Assembly: GCA_025504975.1 (NCBI GenBank)
Contig: JANUWI010000004.1
Span: forward strand, 1,364,001-1,428,000
DNA length: 64,000 nucleotides
Reading direction: 5' to 3'
From: Plenodomus lindquistii
Taxonomy: Eukaryota > Ascomycota > Dothideomycetes > Pleosporales > Leptosphaeriaceae
In this document: positions 10,563 through 19,438 of the stretch, one piece after another
How positions within the stretch are numbered: the stretch's first letter is position 1
Layout: each line of letters begins with the position of its first letter
Notes under the pieces: model-generated
Told to the model about the DNA's origin: nothing
The model's input: only the letters and a program-made list of their open reading frames with translations
Database searches by the model: none
Position numbers and translations under genes: made by a program

Positions 10563-12293
10563 ATGGTGATTTTCAAATCGAGACAGCCGCCAATTGATTG
10601 TACGTCTTCAATACTGTGTTACCAACGTTTTGACTGACATCAACAAGTGCCAACGAATCTCACTGACTGGGACTGGCTATTTGAGTCTCCCTACTCGCCC
10701 ATCAACAATTATCCTCCAAACGAGCTTGCAGGCTTCCAAAATGCGTTGACGAAAGAGCGCGTCAACTGGGCAGACGTCAAGAAGTACTCCACTTATATCT
10801 CGACTGCGCTTGTCAAGAAATATGGCCTTAAAAAAGGCGAAACAGTGGCGCTGTTCAGCCAAAACACCGTCTGGTACCCAGTCGCCATGTTTGCAGGTCT
10901 CAGAGCTGGAGCGAAGATTAGCGGTGCTTCACCAGCATATAATGTTGAAGAAATGACATTCGCGCTCAAGACGGCAGATGCAAAGTTCCTCATGACTACT
11001 CCAGGAAGTATGGAAGTTGCATCAGTGAGCGCAAAGGCTGCAGGACTTCCACAATCGAACGTATTCCTACTCGAAGGCGAGTTACCTGGTTACACGACAG
11101 TCCAGGAATTGATTCGCATTGGCGAGTCTTATGGCATGTCTGGCCAGGCACAGGCATTTAAGGTCCCGCCCGGTAAGAAGAACAAGGACGTCTGTGGATT
11201 CTTATCTTTCTCGAGCGGGACGACAGGGTTGCCCAAGGCTGTGATGATTTCGCATCAAAATGTCATTGCGCAATGTCTCCAGATTCAGCAAATTACGCCT
11301 ACGACCCAGAAGAAGATCATGGCTGTACTCCCGCTCTTCCACATTACAGGCCTGGTCCACCAGATGCATCTCCCGGTCCTGCTCAACGCCGAAGTAATCA
11401 TGCTTCCGCAATTCACCATGGAGGGTATGCTAAAAGCCATCGTGGAGTATAAGCTGGCAGAGCTATTACTTGTACCGCCAATCCTCATCAGACTGGTCCG
11501 CGATCCCCTAGTTGACCAATATGATCTCAGCAGTGTGACTCGATTCTCGTCAGGAGCTGCTCCACTATCCGAAGAAATCATCCAACAGCTTCAGAATAAA
11601 TTCCCACAAACAGGCTTCAAGCAGGGCTACGGCATGACAGAGTCGTGCAGTTGTATCACAGCACATCCGCCCGAGAAGTACTCGTACAAGTATGCGCACT
11701 CTGGTGGCGCGATTGTAGCATCCACCGAAGTCAAGATCATCAAGGACGATGGTACAGAGGGAGACGTCGGCGAGGATGGCGAGGTGCTTGCCCGGGGTCC
11801 ACAGATCGTCATGGGATACCTTGGAAATGACAAAGCTACACGAGAGACCTTCGACGCAGATGGCTTCTTGCACACCGGCGATCGCGGAAAGATTGACGAC
11901 GAGGGCATGATACACATCACCGATCGCATCAAAGAGCTCATTAAGGTCAAGGGCATTGGTGTTGCGCCCGCTGAACTTGAAGATTTGCTACTTGGTCATC
12001 CCAAGGTTGAAGACGTCGCGGTGCTGAGCGTCAAGGACGACTACTCTGGTGAACTGCCCAAGGCGTATATTGTGCTTAAGCCGGGGTTGCAGGAGGACTC
12101 GGCGATTGGAAAAGACATCATTGCGTATGTCAAGGAGAAGAAGGTAAGGTACAAGTGGATCAAGGAAGTTGAGTTCATCAACGAGATCCCGAAGAGCCCG
12201 TCAGGCAAGATTCTGAGGCGTATGTTGAGGGACAAGGAGAAGGCTGGGAAGTTTGGCTTGGTGGTCCGAGATGAAGATAAGGCGAAGTTGTAA
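10563..12293 (+). CDS. 4-coumarate-CoA ligase-like acyl-CoA synthetase, putative peroxisomal
   Basis: An ANL-superfamily adenylate-forming enzyme: it activates a carboxylic acid with ATP and joins it to CoA. Exon 1 (10563-10599, MVIFKSRQPPID) is followed by a 48-bp intron at 10600-10647. Splicing gives PPIDLPTNLTDWDWLFE, which begins like other fungal members. Motifs are the P-loop LSFSSGTTGLPKAV, GYGMTESCS, LHTGDRGKID and the C-terminal SPSGKILRRML with the catalytic Lys. The protein (about 560 residues) ends in AKL, a type-1 peroxisomal targeting signal. The acid substrate is unknown. The ligase at 56574 has the same architecture and the same final tripeptide. Confidence 0.92.
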
Positions 12294-12544
12294 CTAAGAA
12301 ATGGATCCAGCGCTGTTTCTCATATACATTTCGCAATGCTTGGCATAGGTTTGGCAGTAGAGTAATGTACAATGACATTTTGCAAATGGACTAGTTCCTG
12401 CAAGTCGGTACGATTGGCGTAGCGAAAAGTTTGACGTCGAACTTCGGATTGCCCCGCCTTTGTCCCGCATTCCACCTCTTCCAACACAATTTCATATAAG
12501 TTAAATTTTGCATTTCCTCCAACAGAGTCTACCATCACTTTGAC
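12294..12544. other. Spacer upstream of tRNA-Gln
   Basis: 251 bp between the ligase stop and the tRNA. No gene is seen. Confidence 0.5.
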
Positions 12545-12689
12545 GGTTTTGTAGTGTAAGTCTTCTCAGACAACACCACAGTCATAATAACAGCTGCTAA
12601 TTACCCAATTAGGTAGCGGTTATCACTCCAGATTCTGATATCCATCTCAGAGTTTTCTGGTAACCCCGGTTCGATTCCGGGCAAGACCT
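12545..12689 (+). tRNA. tRNA-Gln(CTG) with a 16-bp anticodon-loop intron and a 57-bp D-arm insertion
   Basis: The 5' acceptor GGTTTTG (12545-12551) pairs with CAAGACC (12682-12688) with one G-U; the discriminator is T12689. The T-arm is CCCGG-TTCGATT-CCGGG, ending at 12681. The anticodon stem CCAGA (12628-12632) pairs with TCTGG (12656-12660), and anticodon CTG is at 12635-12637. A canonical tRNA intron lies after position 37 (12639-12654). The D-arm is interrupted at 12556-12612 by a segment beginning GTAAGT and ending TAG, with GCTAATT about 15 bp before its end. Removing both gives a normal cloverleaf of about 72 nt with D-arm TAGTGTAGCGGTTATCAC, as in yeast tRNA-Gln. A T5 Pol III terminator is at 12713-12717. 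It may be a functional gene with two kinds of intron, or a disrupted copy. Confidence 0.8.
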
Positions 12690-14350
12690 TTCTCTTGAAA
12701 CAGAAATCTATCTTTTTGCTGATGCGCTATCTCTTGCAGTATGTATACTACTGGAATGAATCCCTCTGACTGAGCGCGGCAGTGGTCGCTTTTTAGCTAC
12801 TATTGCGCAAGCTAGCCTTTTACTACTTACTACCTTCTCTTTGGCAGGAGGGCTGACGGTGGTGTTGTAAGAGGTTGTTTTTGTTTTGCAAGCATGTAAT
12901 TGACGCACATGTAGAAGCAGGAGGAGAATCTAAGCAGAAAGCTTCATCTATGATTCTACTTCAGGTGCAGAGCAAGTCCACCTGCTAAGGTACTCTTCTA
13001 GCCTCCCTTTTCCCATTGGAAGCAAACAAGTGAAATGTTATGGGCGATCTCACATAATGTTCCACTACTAGACTTGGTGCTAAATGTCCCGGAAAAGAAC
13101 GTCTTGAAGGAATTCTATTTCAAATCTATGCGAAGGAGGCCTCTGTAGCCATCGAGGCGACCTTGCACTCCATTAACACGCCCTTGAACTCGCCGTCACT
13201 ATTTCAATATCTCAAGTGTTATCCGCGCCAGGTTATCTATACATCGCCCTCTATGTCAAGGTTTTAGCAGGCAACCTCTAGCTAGCGATTCATCTCTTAC
13301 ATTCTTCGTACCAGAAGCCTACACTTCTATTTTTCCAGAACAATATATCATCGCACAGCTTTACGTGTTATGGGTGAGTGTCGCGCCACCTTTGTAGCAA
13401 TTGGTGCCGACATTGATAACTGTCCATCGCACAGTGTCTCAAGATGCACCCACTAAAGCTGTCATGATGATCACTGTTCCTGAGGCGGAACGCTTCTTGA
13501 GTAACGTCATAAATTGTCTAGCATCTTACAGGTAATACTATATTTGTCTTCAATCCTAGGCATAGCTACAAAGCTCCAATTCGCAAATCACCTTGCAACG
13601 CTCAGCCCGCGCCGTCACCCACATTGGCGACGCTGCAGGGCGTAACGAAACCTTCATGTCTTCGTGGCTGTAATGCGGTCTATATCCACATTTCCAGCAA
13701 TAGCAAGCAGCTTCCCTGGCCTAGTCGTATAACCCATATTAGATCCTTAGGAGTACTTAAATCATCCACGGCTTACCCAGGTTAACAGCATCGTTTCCTC
13801 CCAACACAGACATGTGCTGATCATGCTTAAGTCACCGCCGCGCCACGTCCGGCCTACGATGGTGCAGAAGAAAGGTACTGTAGAGTATTATACTGGCAAG
13901 GCAGCATAATACTACTTCGCAGCTCGAAGCTTCCCTTCACACCAATCCACAGGCAGCTGGCGCGGAACGGTACGTGAATTTCGCGATGGGGTGTACAAGC
14001 CATGACCCTGGCGCATAGTATTTGAACGGCGTTTCTCTACTTGAAACCTGTAAGTTGTGACATAAATCAGTGAGCATGCGCACTGAGTCCGCGCTGTAGT
14101 ATCCAATACCTGCGCGTGCTGACTTCAGATCCGCATCTCTCAACACAACACAACATCCATCTATATACACTTGTGGAGAGTCAACCTGAGATCTTGTCAG
14201 CATGGTATCTGCAAAAAGAGGCTGCTCGCCCCCACCCACGCGCCAGCCTCTCCACCGCAGCCTCACCTAATTCTCAACATTGGGTACCACTCCAACAAAG
14301 CAAAAAAACGAGGGAGAATCGAACTCCCAAGAGGAACCAATTGACAGGAA
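12690..14350. other. Gene-poor region between tRNA-Gln and tRNA-Val
   Basis: About 1.66 kb. Apart from the two Pol III terminators (T5 at 12713-12717; T7 on the minus strand at 14302-14308) and a T-arm-like hairpin at 14312-14328, I find no long frame or recognised family. Short frames on both strands do not resemble proteins. Confidence 0.55.
14312..14328 (-). other. Isolated tRNA T-arm-like hairpin (second B-box) in the tRNA-Val trailer
   Basis: The minus strand reads GGGAG-TTCGATT-CTCCC, a perfect 5-bp T-stem with a canonical 7-nt T-loop. It lies 23 nt past the end of tRNA-Val and just before a run of seven T (14302-14308). No matching acceptor, D-arm or anticodon arm is seen, so it is a tRNA remnant or a trailer hairpin. 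Confidence 0.6.
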
Positions 14351-14445
14351 TGATTCAGCCGAGGTTTGAACTCGGGACCTTCAGTGCGCCACATCCATTG
14401 AAGTGAATGTTAGACTGACGTGATAACCAACTACACCACCGAACC
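14351..14445 (-). tRNA. tRNA-Val(AAC) with 21-bp intron
   Basis: On the minus strand the acceptor GGTTCGG (14439-14445) pairs with CTGAATC, including two G-U pairs; the discriminator A is at 14351. The D-arm is GTGTAGTTGGTTATCAC. The anticodon stem TCAGT/ACTGA encloses loop CTAACAC with anticodon AAC (14409-14411). A canonical intron occupies 14387-14407, directly after position 37. The T-arm is CCGAG-TTCAAAC-CTCGG. No T-run occurs until 14308, so the precursor should carry a trailer of about 43 nt containing the hairpin at 14312-14328. Confidence 0.93.
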
Positions 14446-15439
14446 TGTGATTTGATGGAAGAGATTCAAAATGTAAAAAATATATCCAGTTTAAAATCTA
14501 GTCTACCTGCATCATGGCATGCATCGCGAGCCACAGCTACAGATTTCCGTTAGTGTGGTATGGGCACGGCGTTCATCGGTTGGAAAATTCTGAAGTGCCC
14601 AGCCGAACACGGCATGGCGGCCGAGTGGGCCACTCGCACCACGCGAGCAGCCATGGGATGGATCTGGACAAACTTAAACTTTACTTTCAGTGCAGATCTT
14701 CGGTTCTCATGTATCATGATGGTATTGGCAATTTAGATGACATGTGGCCGTAGCCTCCACACCTCCGCTCCGTACGTCCGTCAACCCATCTCTGCATACC
14801 TCCAATCGAGCAGAAGCTATCGTACATATGTACTCATAGTCCAAGCTACAAAATTGGCCATCGTACCGACAAAATAAGACGTCCAGTACAGCATCGGTGA
14901 CGAGAGTAGTACCGATAAGAAGAGTAGAACAATCAAGGAGAGATCTCCAACGCACAAGATAGAAATATAAGGAAACAAAACTGCTGCGCAGCCACTACAA
15001 GTGCTGACCGGCAAACAAGTGATAACATTTGGGTATCGAAAAAACGCTCAGCTGCAATAACTAGCGGGAGTGGGAGAAATTACATATACGGCGGTATGTG
15101 TGGGTATGTTGCACTTGCATGCGAAATCGCTTCTAGCCTCGCAAAGAAGCCCCTAGGGTATGTCGAGCGAGCGCGGGGAATAGAACTGGTAGACAAATAC
15201 AGTGATAACAAAGCAAAGAGATTTGTTTCGACATCATGCCATTGCAGTGGGCACATGGAATCGTGTGTCGTGGCTGCAGATACATTTGCGCCCAAGAAAC
15301 AACAGCAATAGCAAGGGTAACAGAGGAGAGTCGCAGGATAGTAAGAGTCCGAAGACAATGGACGAGCAAAGCATGCGCAAAGCGTACCTTGGCCGTTGCT
15401 CGTCAAACATGAACAAGTCGTAAAGCTATGTGGATCTGT
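14446..15439. other. Intergenic region between tRNA-Val and NUM1
   Basis: About 1 kb, partly the 3' flank of NUM1. No supportable gene or repeat is seen. Confidence 0.5.
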
Positions 15440-18400
15440 TTAGAAGCCACGGAAGGGATCGCCGCCGGCGTCAAAGTCGTCAAACAAACCCCCGGATCGG
15501 TTGGATGGGTCTCTGGTGCTTGAACTCCATTGACTGCTGCCTCGGCGACGAGCCATCCGCGTCCTAGCAGTGTGGCCGCTTAATTTGTTCGGGTCCCCGA
15601 GAGCGTTGTCGATGCCGGCGACAAAGGCCTCCATGCGCACTGTGCCCATGGTGTCGAAGAAATGCTGGCGCGTCGACGTGCTGGCTTCTGAGGTCCGCGA
15701 GCTGAGAGCACCGCTGTTGGGGTTGTACACAGTGGATGGCACAGATGGGGGGACACCAGCGCTGTACATATCCGATGATCCGTTCGAGTACACCGATGGA
15801 ACATGCTGGTGGGAGAAGCTGCGGAAGGGTACGTTGGGGGGCGGAGCACTCGGTCCGGTGGAGCTTCGCTTCCTGCCATGCTGTGGTCCACGAGGAATTG
15901 ATGGCGGGCTGGCAGCGTCAGGCACGGGCGTGTCAAACCCAGCGAGCGAAGGCAGACTAGGCATAGGCTCAACTTGAGCAGCGTATCGGGCCATCACAGG
16001 GTTTGCCCGTCCCTTGGCAAGGCGCACTGAGTCTTGGACACGACTTCTGCGGAGTGTTGCACCCTGATTGCGCTGCCGGGTCTCTTCGACAGGTGGTGGT
16101 ACCGGTGGCATGGCCTCAAGGTCGGGCATGGGTGAGCTAGAGTGAGCGAGGAAGGACAGCGCTGTGAGCCATAGGTAGTGACGCTCTCGTGAAGTTGCTG
16201 TGAACTTCAGTGCTCGAGCGGGTGTGAGGATGAGGATAGATCGATTGAACAAGGTCTCGTTCTTTGGTGCAGGGCAGTTGTCGGCAACGTCAAGAACTGA
16301 CTGGATTACGACTGGCAAGATGTCAGTGAAGGTTTGGAGGTTGGTTCGAGAATACTTACGTTTGCGACCACTCTTACCCATCAGTGCCGAGCCGGAAGTG
16401 GGCTGCTTGCTGCTCCAGAGAATTGCCCTTTCGTACGGTGAAATCCACACCCAGCGCTTGTGTCGTACACCGTGGTTGGCCAGAGACGCTTCCTCTGCTG
16501 CGCGACTCGCATCAACGGGTGCCTCAGGTGTGCCGAATGTCTTCCTCTTTCTAACGTACTTCCACATGAACTCGCCAATCATGGAAGCAGCGATAGCATC
16601 AACGACGCTAGTCTGGTTCACAGAGCTGTTGATCGACCCATTAGCCGTATAAGCGGTGGCATTGGACAATTGATGGCGATGATTGAATCCTCTGGCGCTG
16701 ACGATGTCACTCGGGAGCGGAGGAATTGACGATGTATCTGCGATGCTCGGGGTAGCAGGCAATGTTGGAGATCTGCTGCGAGACCGACTCTTCACGACAG
16801 GAGCTGCCGATCTGACTTTTCGCAAGCTGTCCTTGCGCTGATGGTTCATGCCATACGGACGTCGACCAGCGTAAGAGTTGCTGTTGCGGGGTGTTGGGCT
16901 CTGAGACCCTTCACTCTTACTGACAGGTTTGCGTGAGCTCGAGCGGGTAGGTACAGGGAAAGGTGGCTTTGGCACAAGGCTGCTAGATGCCACGCTGCTG
17001 AAGCTTGGACTTCGAGATCGTGAGTGTGCTGCAGTTCCGTTCTGAATCATAACTGATCTGCGAATGCTTGGCTGGCGAGTGATTGTCGTGCGTGTAGCTT
17101 TGCCAATCTTGGATGGCCTCTCCATCGAACTACGCTTAGATGCCAGAGAATCTTCAGAGGGGCGAGACTGGGGCGATGTTTCCTTATCTTCTGGAACAGG
17201 CGTAGGTGGGTTGACTGGCCGCCCACTCTTAGCGTTACGTGAAGACAGCATCGAACTGGAGAATTTGGGTACGTTGAAATCGTCATCGCTGTTCTCATCA
17301 AAGTCGTCATCATCCTCCTCGTCCGAAGATGGCCCCTCGAACCCGGCGAAAAGACTGCTCGTTCGGAATGGGCGGTTGAATATGTCGGACTGATGGTATC
17401 GAGACAATGGCCCATTGTCGTTGTTTCCAGGATAACGATATTCTACCTTCCTATCAGCTGCCTTTTCGAGGCGTGTGATGAGATCTTGACGAGCCATTGA
17501 TTTAATGGCAGGAGATTCTGTATCGTTCGATTGAGGATCAGTCTGAAGTTCTTGTTTGGAGGCGTCACCATTGTGTTTAGTCTCCGGGGTGCCTGGCTTA
17601 GACGAAATTGACGAGGGGAGTAGATGAGAAGGAAGCTTCACAGGACGCTGGTCGATCCGTATCGGCTCTGTTTGCATTCCATGGGAGCGCATAGGTGCCT
17701 TGAGGTCTCCTGTCGTTTGCGTCGAGATAGTCTTTGTACCTGGAGGGAGGATGGGTTCTTTGGGTGAGGAAGGAACTGAAGAAGGAGCGTGTATGGCGAT
17801 TGATGGAATCATGATGGTTGGTGGTGGCGAAACCTTTTTGCTATTTAGAACTGTCTCCGATGGCTCTTCGGGTAGATCAGTCTGCGTTGAAATCGACACA
17901 GTCTGCGTCGGCAAAGTAGGAGAGTATGGAGGCTGATCTACAGACATTTCGATCTTCGGCGTAGCTGGCGGACTCAACGGTTCGACTGTCTGTACAGAAC
18001 TGGATGTCATGGGAGAGCCTACCAGGCTGATACTTAGCGTGGGTGCAGCGCTTGGTGAGATAGATGTGCGCTTTCGGCTCTGATTGGCTTCAATCTCGGC
18101 AGCCGACGCGGGGGAGTCGTTCAATTTCAGCTGAACAGGAGCTTCGTTCGTCTGCGATGCTGTTTCGATCATCTTGGGACGGACCGGCGACGGAGGCGGA
18201 GAGGGTTGAACACCCGTGTCCACATAGATAGGTCGAGTAGGTGGGAAAACCAGCGTGATGTCTTTGGGTGTGAGCGTGATAGACGAGTGGCCTGTATCGG
18301 AAGAGGCCTTGCGCGGCTCGTTCTCTTCCAGCAGTGACTGGTCTTTGACGGGTTGCTGATTCTCAGAGCTCAGTCCAAGTATCCGCTTAGCCTTGTCATC

Positions 18401-19438
18401 AGGGTTCATCAGCGATAGACGCGATTCCAGCGCTCTCCTTGCACGCATCTCATTTTCGGGGTAGTCGTCAGAATCCAGTTCCAGTTCTCCCAAGTCCTCT
18501 TCTTCCTCGTCGAAGATGAGTTCATCAGCCAAACTCAGACCATTTGATCGACCATGTCCTTCTGATAGCAGTGACATGCGATAGTTGCGACCAATGCTGC
18601 GGTAGCTGCTGTTGCTGCGGTTCCTGGAGTGGTATCCAATGCGCGTAGATGACCTACGCTGTGGTGACGAGCGTACGCTGCCCGCGTCGCTCTCAGCCCC
18701 GGCGACTCCATCGCGTGTCGTGTCGTCGCCATCACTTTCGAGACCAGCTTCTTCATTTGCAACTTCGTGCATGGCAATTTCGTCTAGAAGCATCTTCAGA
18801 CGGGAATCCGAAAGGTGAACTCGTCGCTCCAGTGTCTGTTTCTCTCCGGCCCACATCTCTTTCTCGCGAGCCCACATGTCATGCATCCTCGTTGAATCAT
18901 CTTCCTGGCTACGCGACTTCTTTTGGGCCTGTTCAAGCTTTTCCTTCAGGTCTGTCACGCTTTCTTTGTGCTTGTCTCTCTCTCCGGCAATCTCTTCCAA
19001 TGCAGCCAAAGTCTCGGTCTCGAAATGTTGGAGCTGCCGCTTGATCGATTTGGCCTCCTTTGTCGAAGCCGATAACTGCTTTACGAGTGAGTCATTGTCA
19101 ACCCGCACCGTGTAGAGATTCGTCTCCAGGTCCTCAATGAACTTGTGCTTCGAATCTAGCTCTCGGCGCAGATTAAGGATCTCCGAGACCAAGTTGGCAT
19201 GTAAAGTAGGCGTGAAGCGACGTGGGTCGAGCACAGAGATATTCTCATCGTTGGCGGCATCTTCGGTACCGTTACGCGGGTCGGGTGGTAGTGGTGCTGG
19301 TGAACTAGGTGTTTCACTGCTCGGAGTGCCATGACGTGATGCACGTCGAGACATTGACTGATATGGTGTTCCCACCGGGGATGGCAGCGGTTGGCCGGTT
19401 ATGAAAGCCTCGTTCTCGGAGAAGTAGTCGGTGGCCAT
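15440..19438 (-). CDS. NUM1: Cortical nuclear-migration protein Num1/ApsA (PH domain, coiled coil)
   Basis: Num1/ApsA anchors dynein and mitochondria to the cell cortex and positions nuclei in hyphae. Of about 1316 residues, roughly 80-225 form a heptad-rich coiled coil (NLRRELDSKHKFIEDLE). A long Ser/Pro-rich disordered region follows. The C-terminal PH domain lies around residues 950-1095 (GEFMWKYVRKRK, RHKRWVWISPYERAILWSS, FNRSILILTPARALKFTA, RHYLWLTALSFL). A 48-bp intron with GTAAGT, CTGAC and CAG at 16312-16359 lies inside the PH domain. It has no stop and keeps frame, and removing it gives the family sequence GRKLVIQSVLDV. Residues about 405-592 hold several TQT-like dynein light chain motifs. 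The start chosen is ATG 19438 (MATDYFSENEAF); further upstream frame has no ATG. Confidence 0.9.
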   Translation of the reverse strand: MATDYFSENEAFITGQPLPSPVGTPYQSMSRRASRHGTPSSETPSSPAPLPPDPRNGTEDAANDENISVLDPRRFTPTLHANLVSEILNLRRELDSKHKFIEDLETNLYTVRVDNDSLVKQLSASTKEAKSIKRQLQHFETETLAALEEIAGERDKHKESVTDLKEKLEQAQKKSRSQEDDSTRMHDMWAREKEMWAGEKQTLERRVHLSDSRLKMLLDEIAMHEVANEEAGLESDGDDTTRDGVAGAESDAGSVRSSPQRRSSTRIGYHSRNRSNSSYRSIGRNYRMSLLSEGHGRSNGLSLADELIFDEEEEDLGELELDSDDYPENEMRARRALESRLSLMNPDDKAKRILGLSSENQQPVKDQSLLEENEPRKASSDTGHSSITLTPKDITLVFPPTRPIYVDTGVQPSPPPSPVRPKMIETASQTNEAPVQLKLNDSPASAAEIEANQSRKRTSISPSAAPTLSISLVGSPMTSSSVQTVEPLSPPATPKIEMSVDQPPYSPTLPTQTVSISTQTDLPEEPSETVLNSKKVSPPPTIMIPSIAIHAPSSVPSSPKEPILPPGTKTISTQTTGDLKAPMRSHGMQTEPIRIDQRPVKLPSHLLPSSISSKPGTPETKHNGDASKQELQTDPQSNDTESPAIKSMARQDLITRLEKAADRKVEYRYPGNNDNGPLSRYHQSDIFNRPFRTSSLFAGFEGPSSDEEDDDDFDENSDDDFNVPKFSSSMLSSRNAKSGRPVNPPTPVPEDKETSPQSRPSEDSLASKRSSMERPSKIGKATRTTITRQPSIRRSVMIQNGTAAHSRSRSPSFSSVASSSLVPKPPFPVPTRSSSRKPVSKSEGSQSPTPRNSNSYAGRRPYGMNHQRKDSLRKVRSAAPVVKSRSRSRSPTLPATPSIADTSSIPPLPSDIVSARGFNHRHQLSNATAYTANGSINSSVNQTSVVDAIAASMIGEFMWKYVRKRKTFGTPEAPVDASRAAEEASLANHGVRHKRWVWISPYERAILWSSKQPTSGSALMGKSGRKRKYSRTNLQTFTDILPVVIQSVLDVADNCPAPKNETLFNRSILILTPARALKFTATSRERHYLWLTALSFLAHSSSPMPDLEAMPPVPPPVEETRQRNQGATLRRSRVQDSVRLAKGRANPVMARYAAQVEPMPSLPSLAGFDTPVPDAASPPSIPRGPQHGRKRSSTGPSAPPPNVPFRSFSHQHVPSVYSNGSSDMYSAGVPPSVPSTVYNPNSGALSSRTSEASTSTRQHFFDTMGTVRMEAFVAGIDNALGDPNKLSGHTARTRMARRRGSSQWSSSTRDPSNRSGGLFDDFDAGGDPFRGF

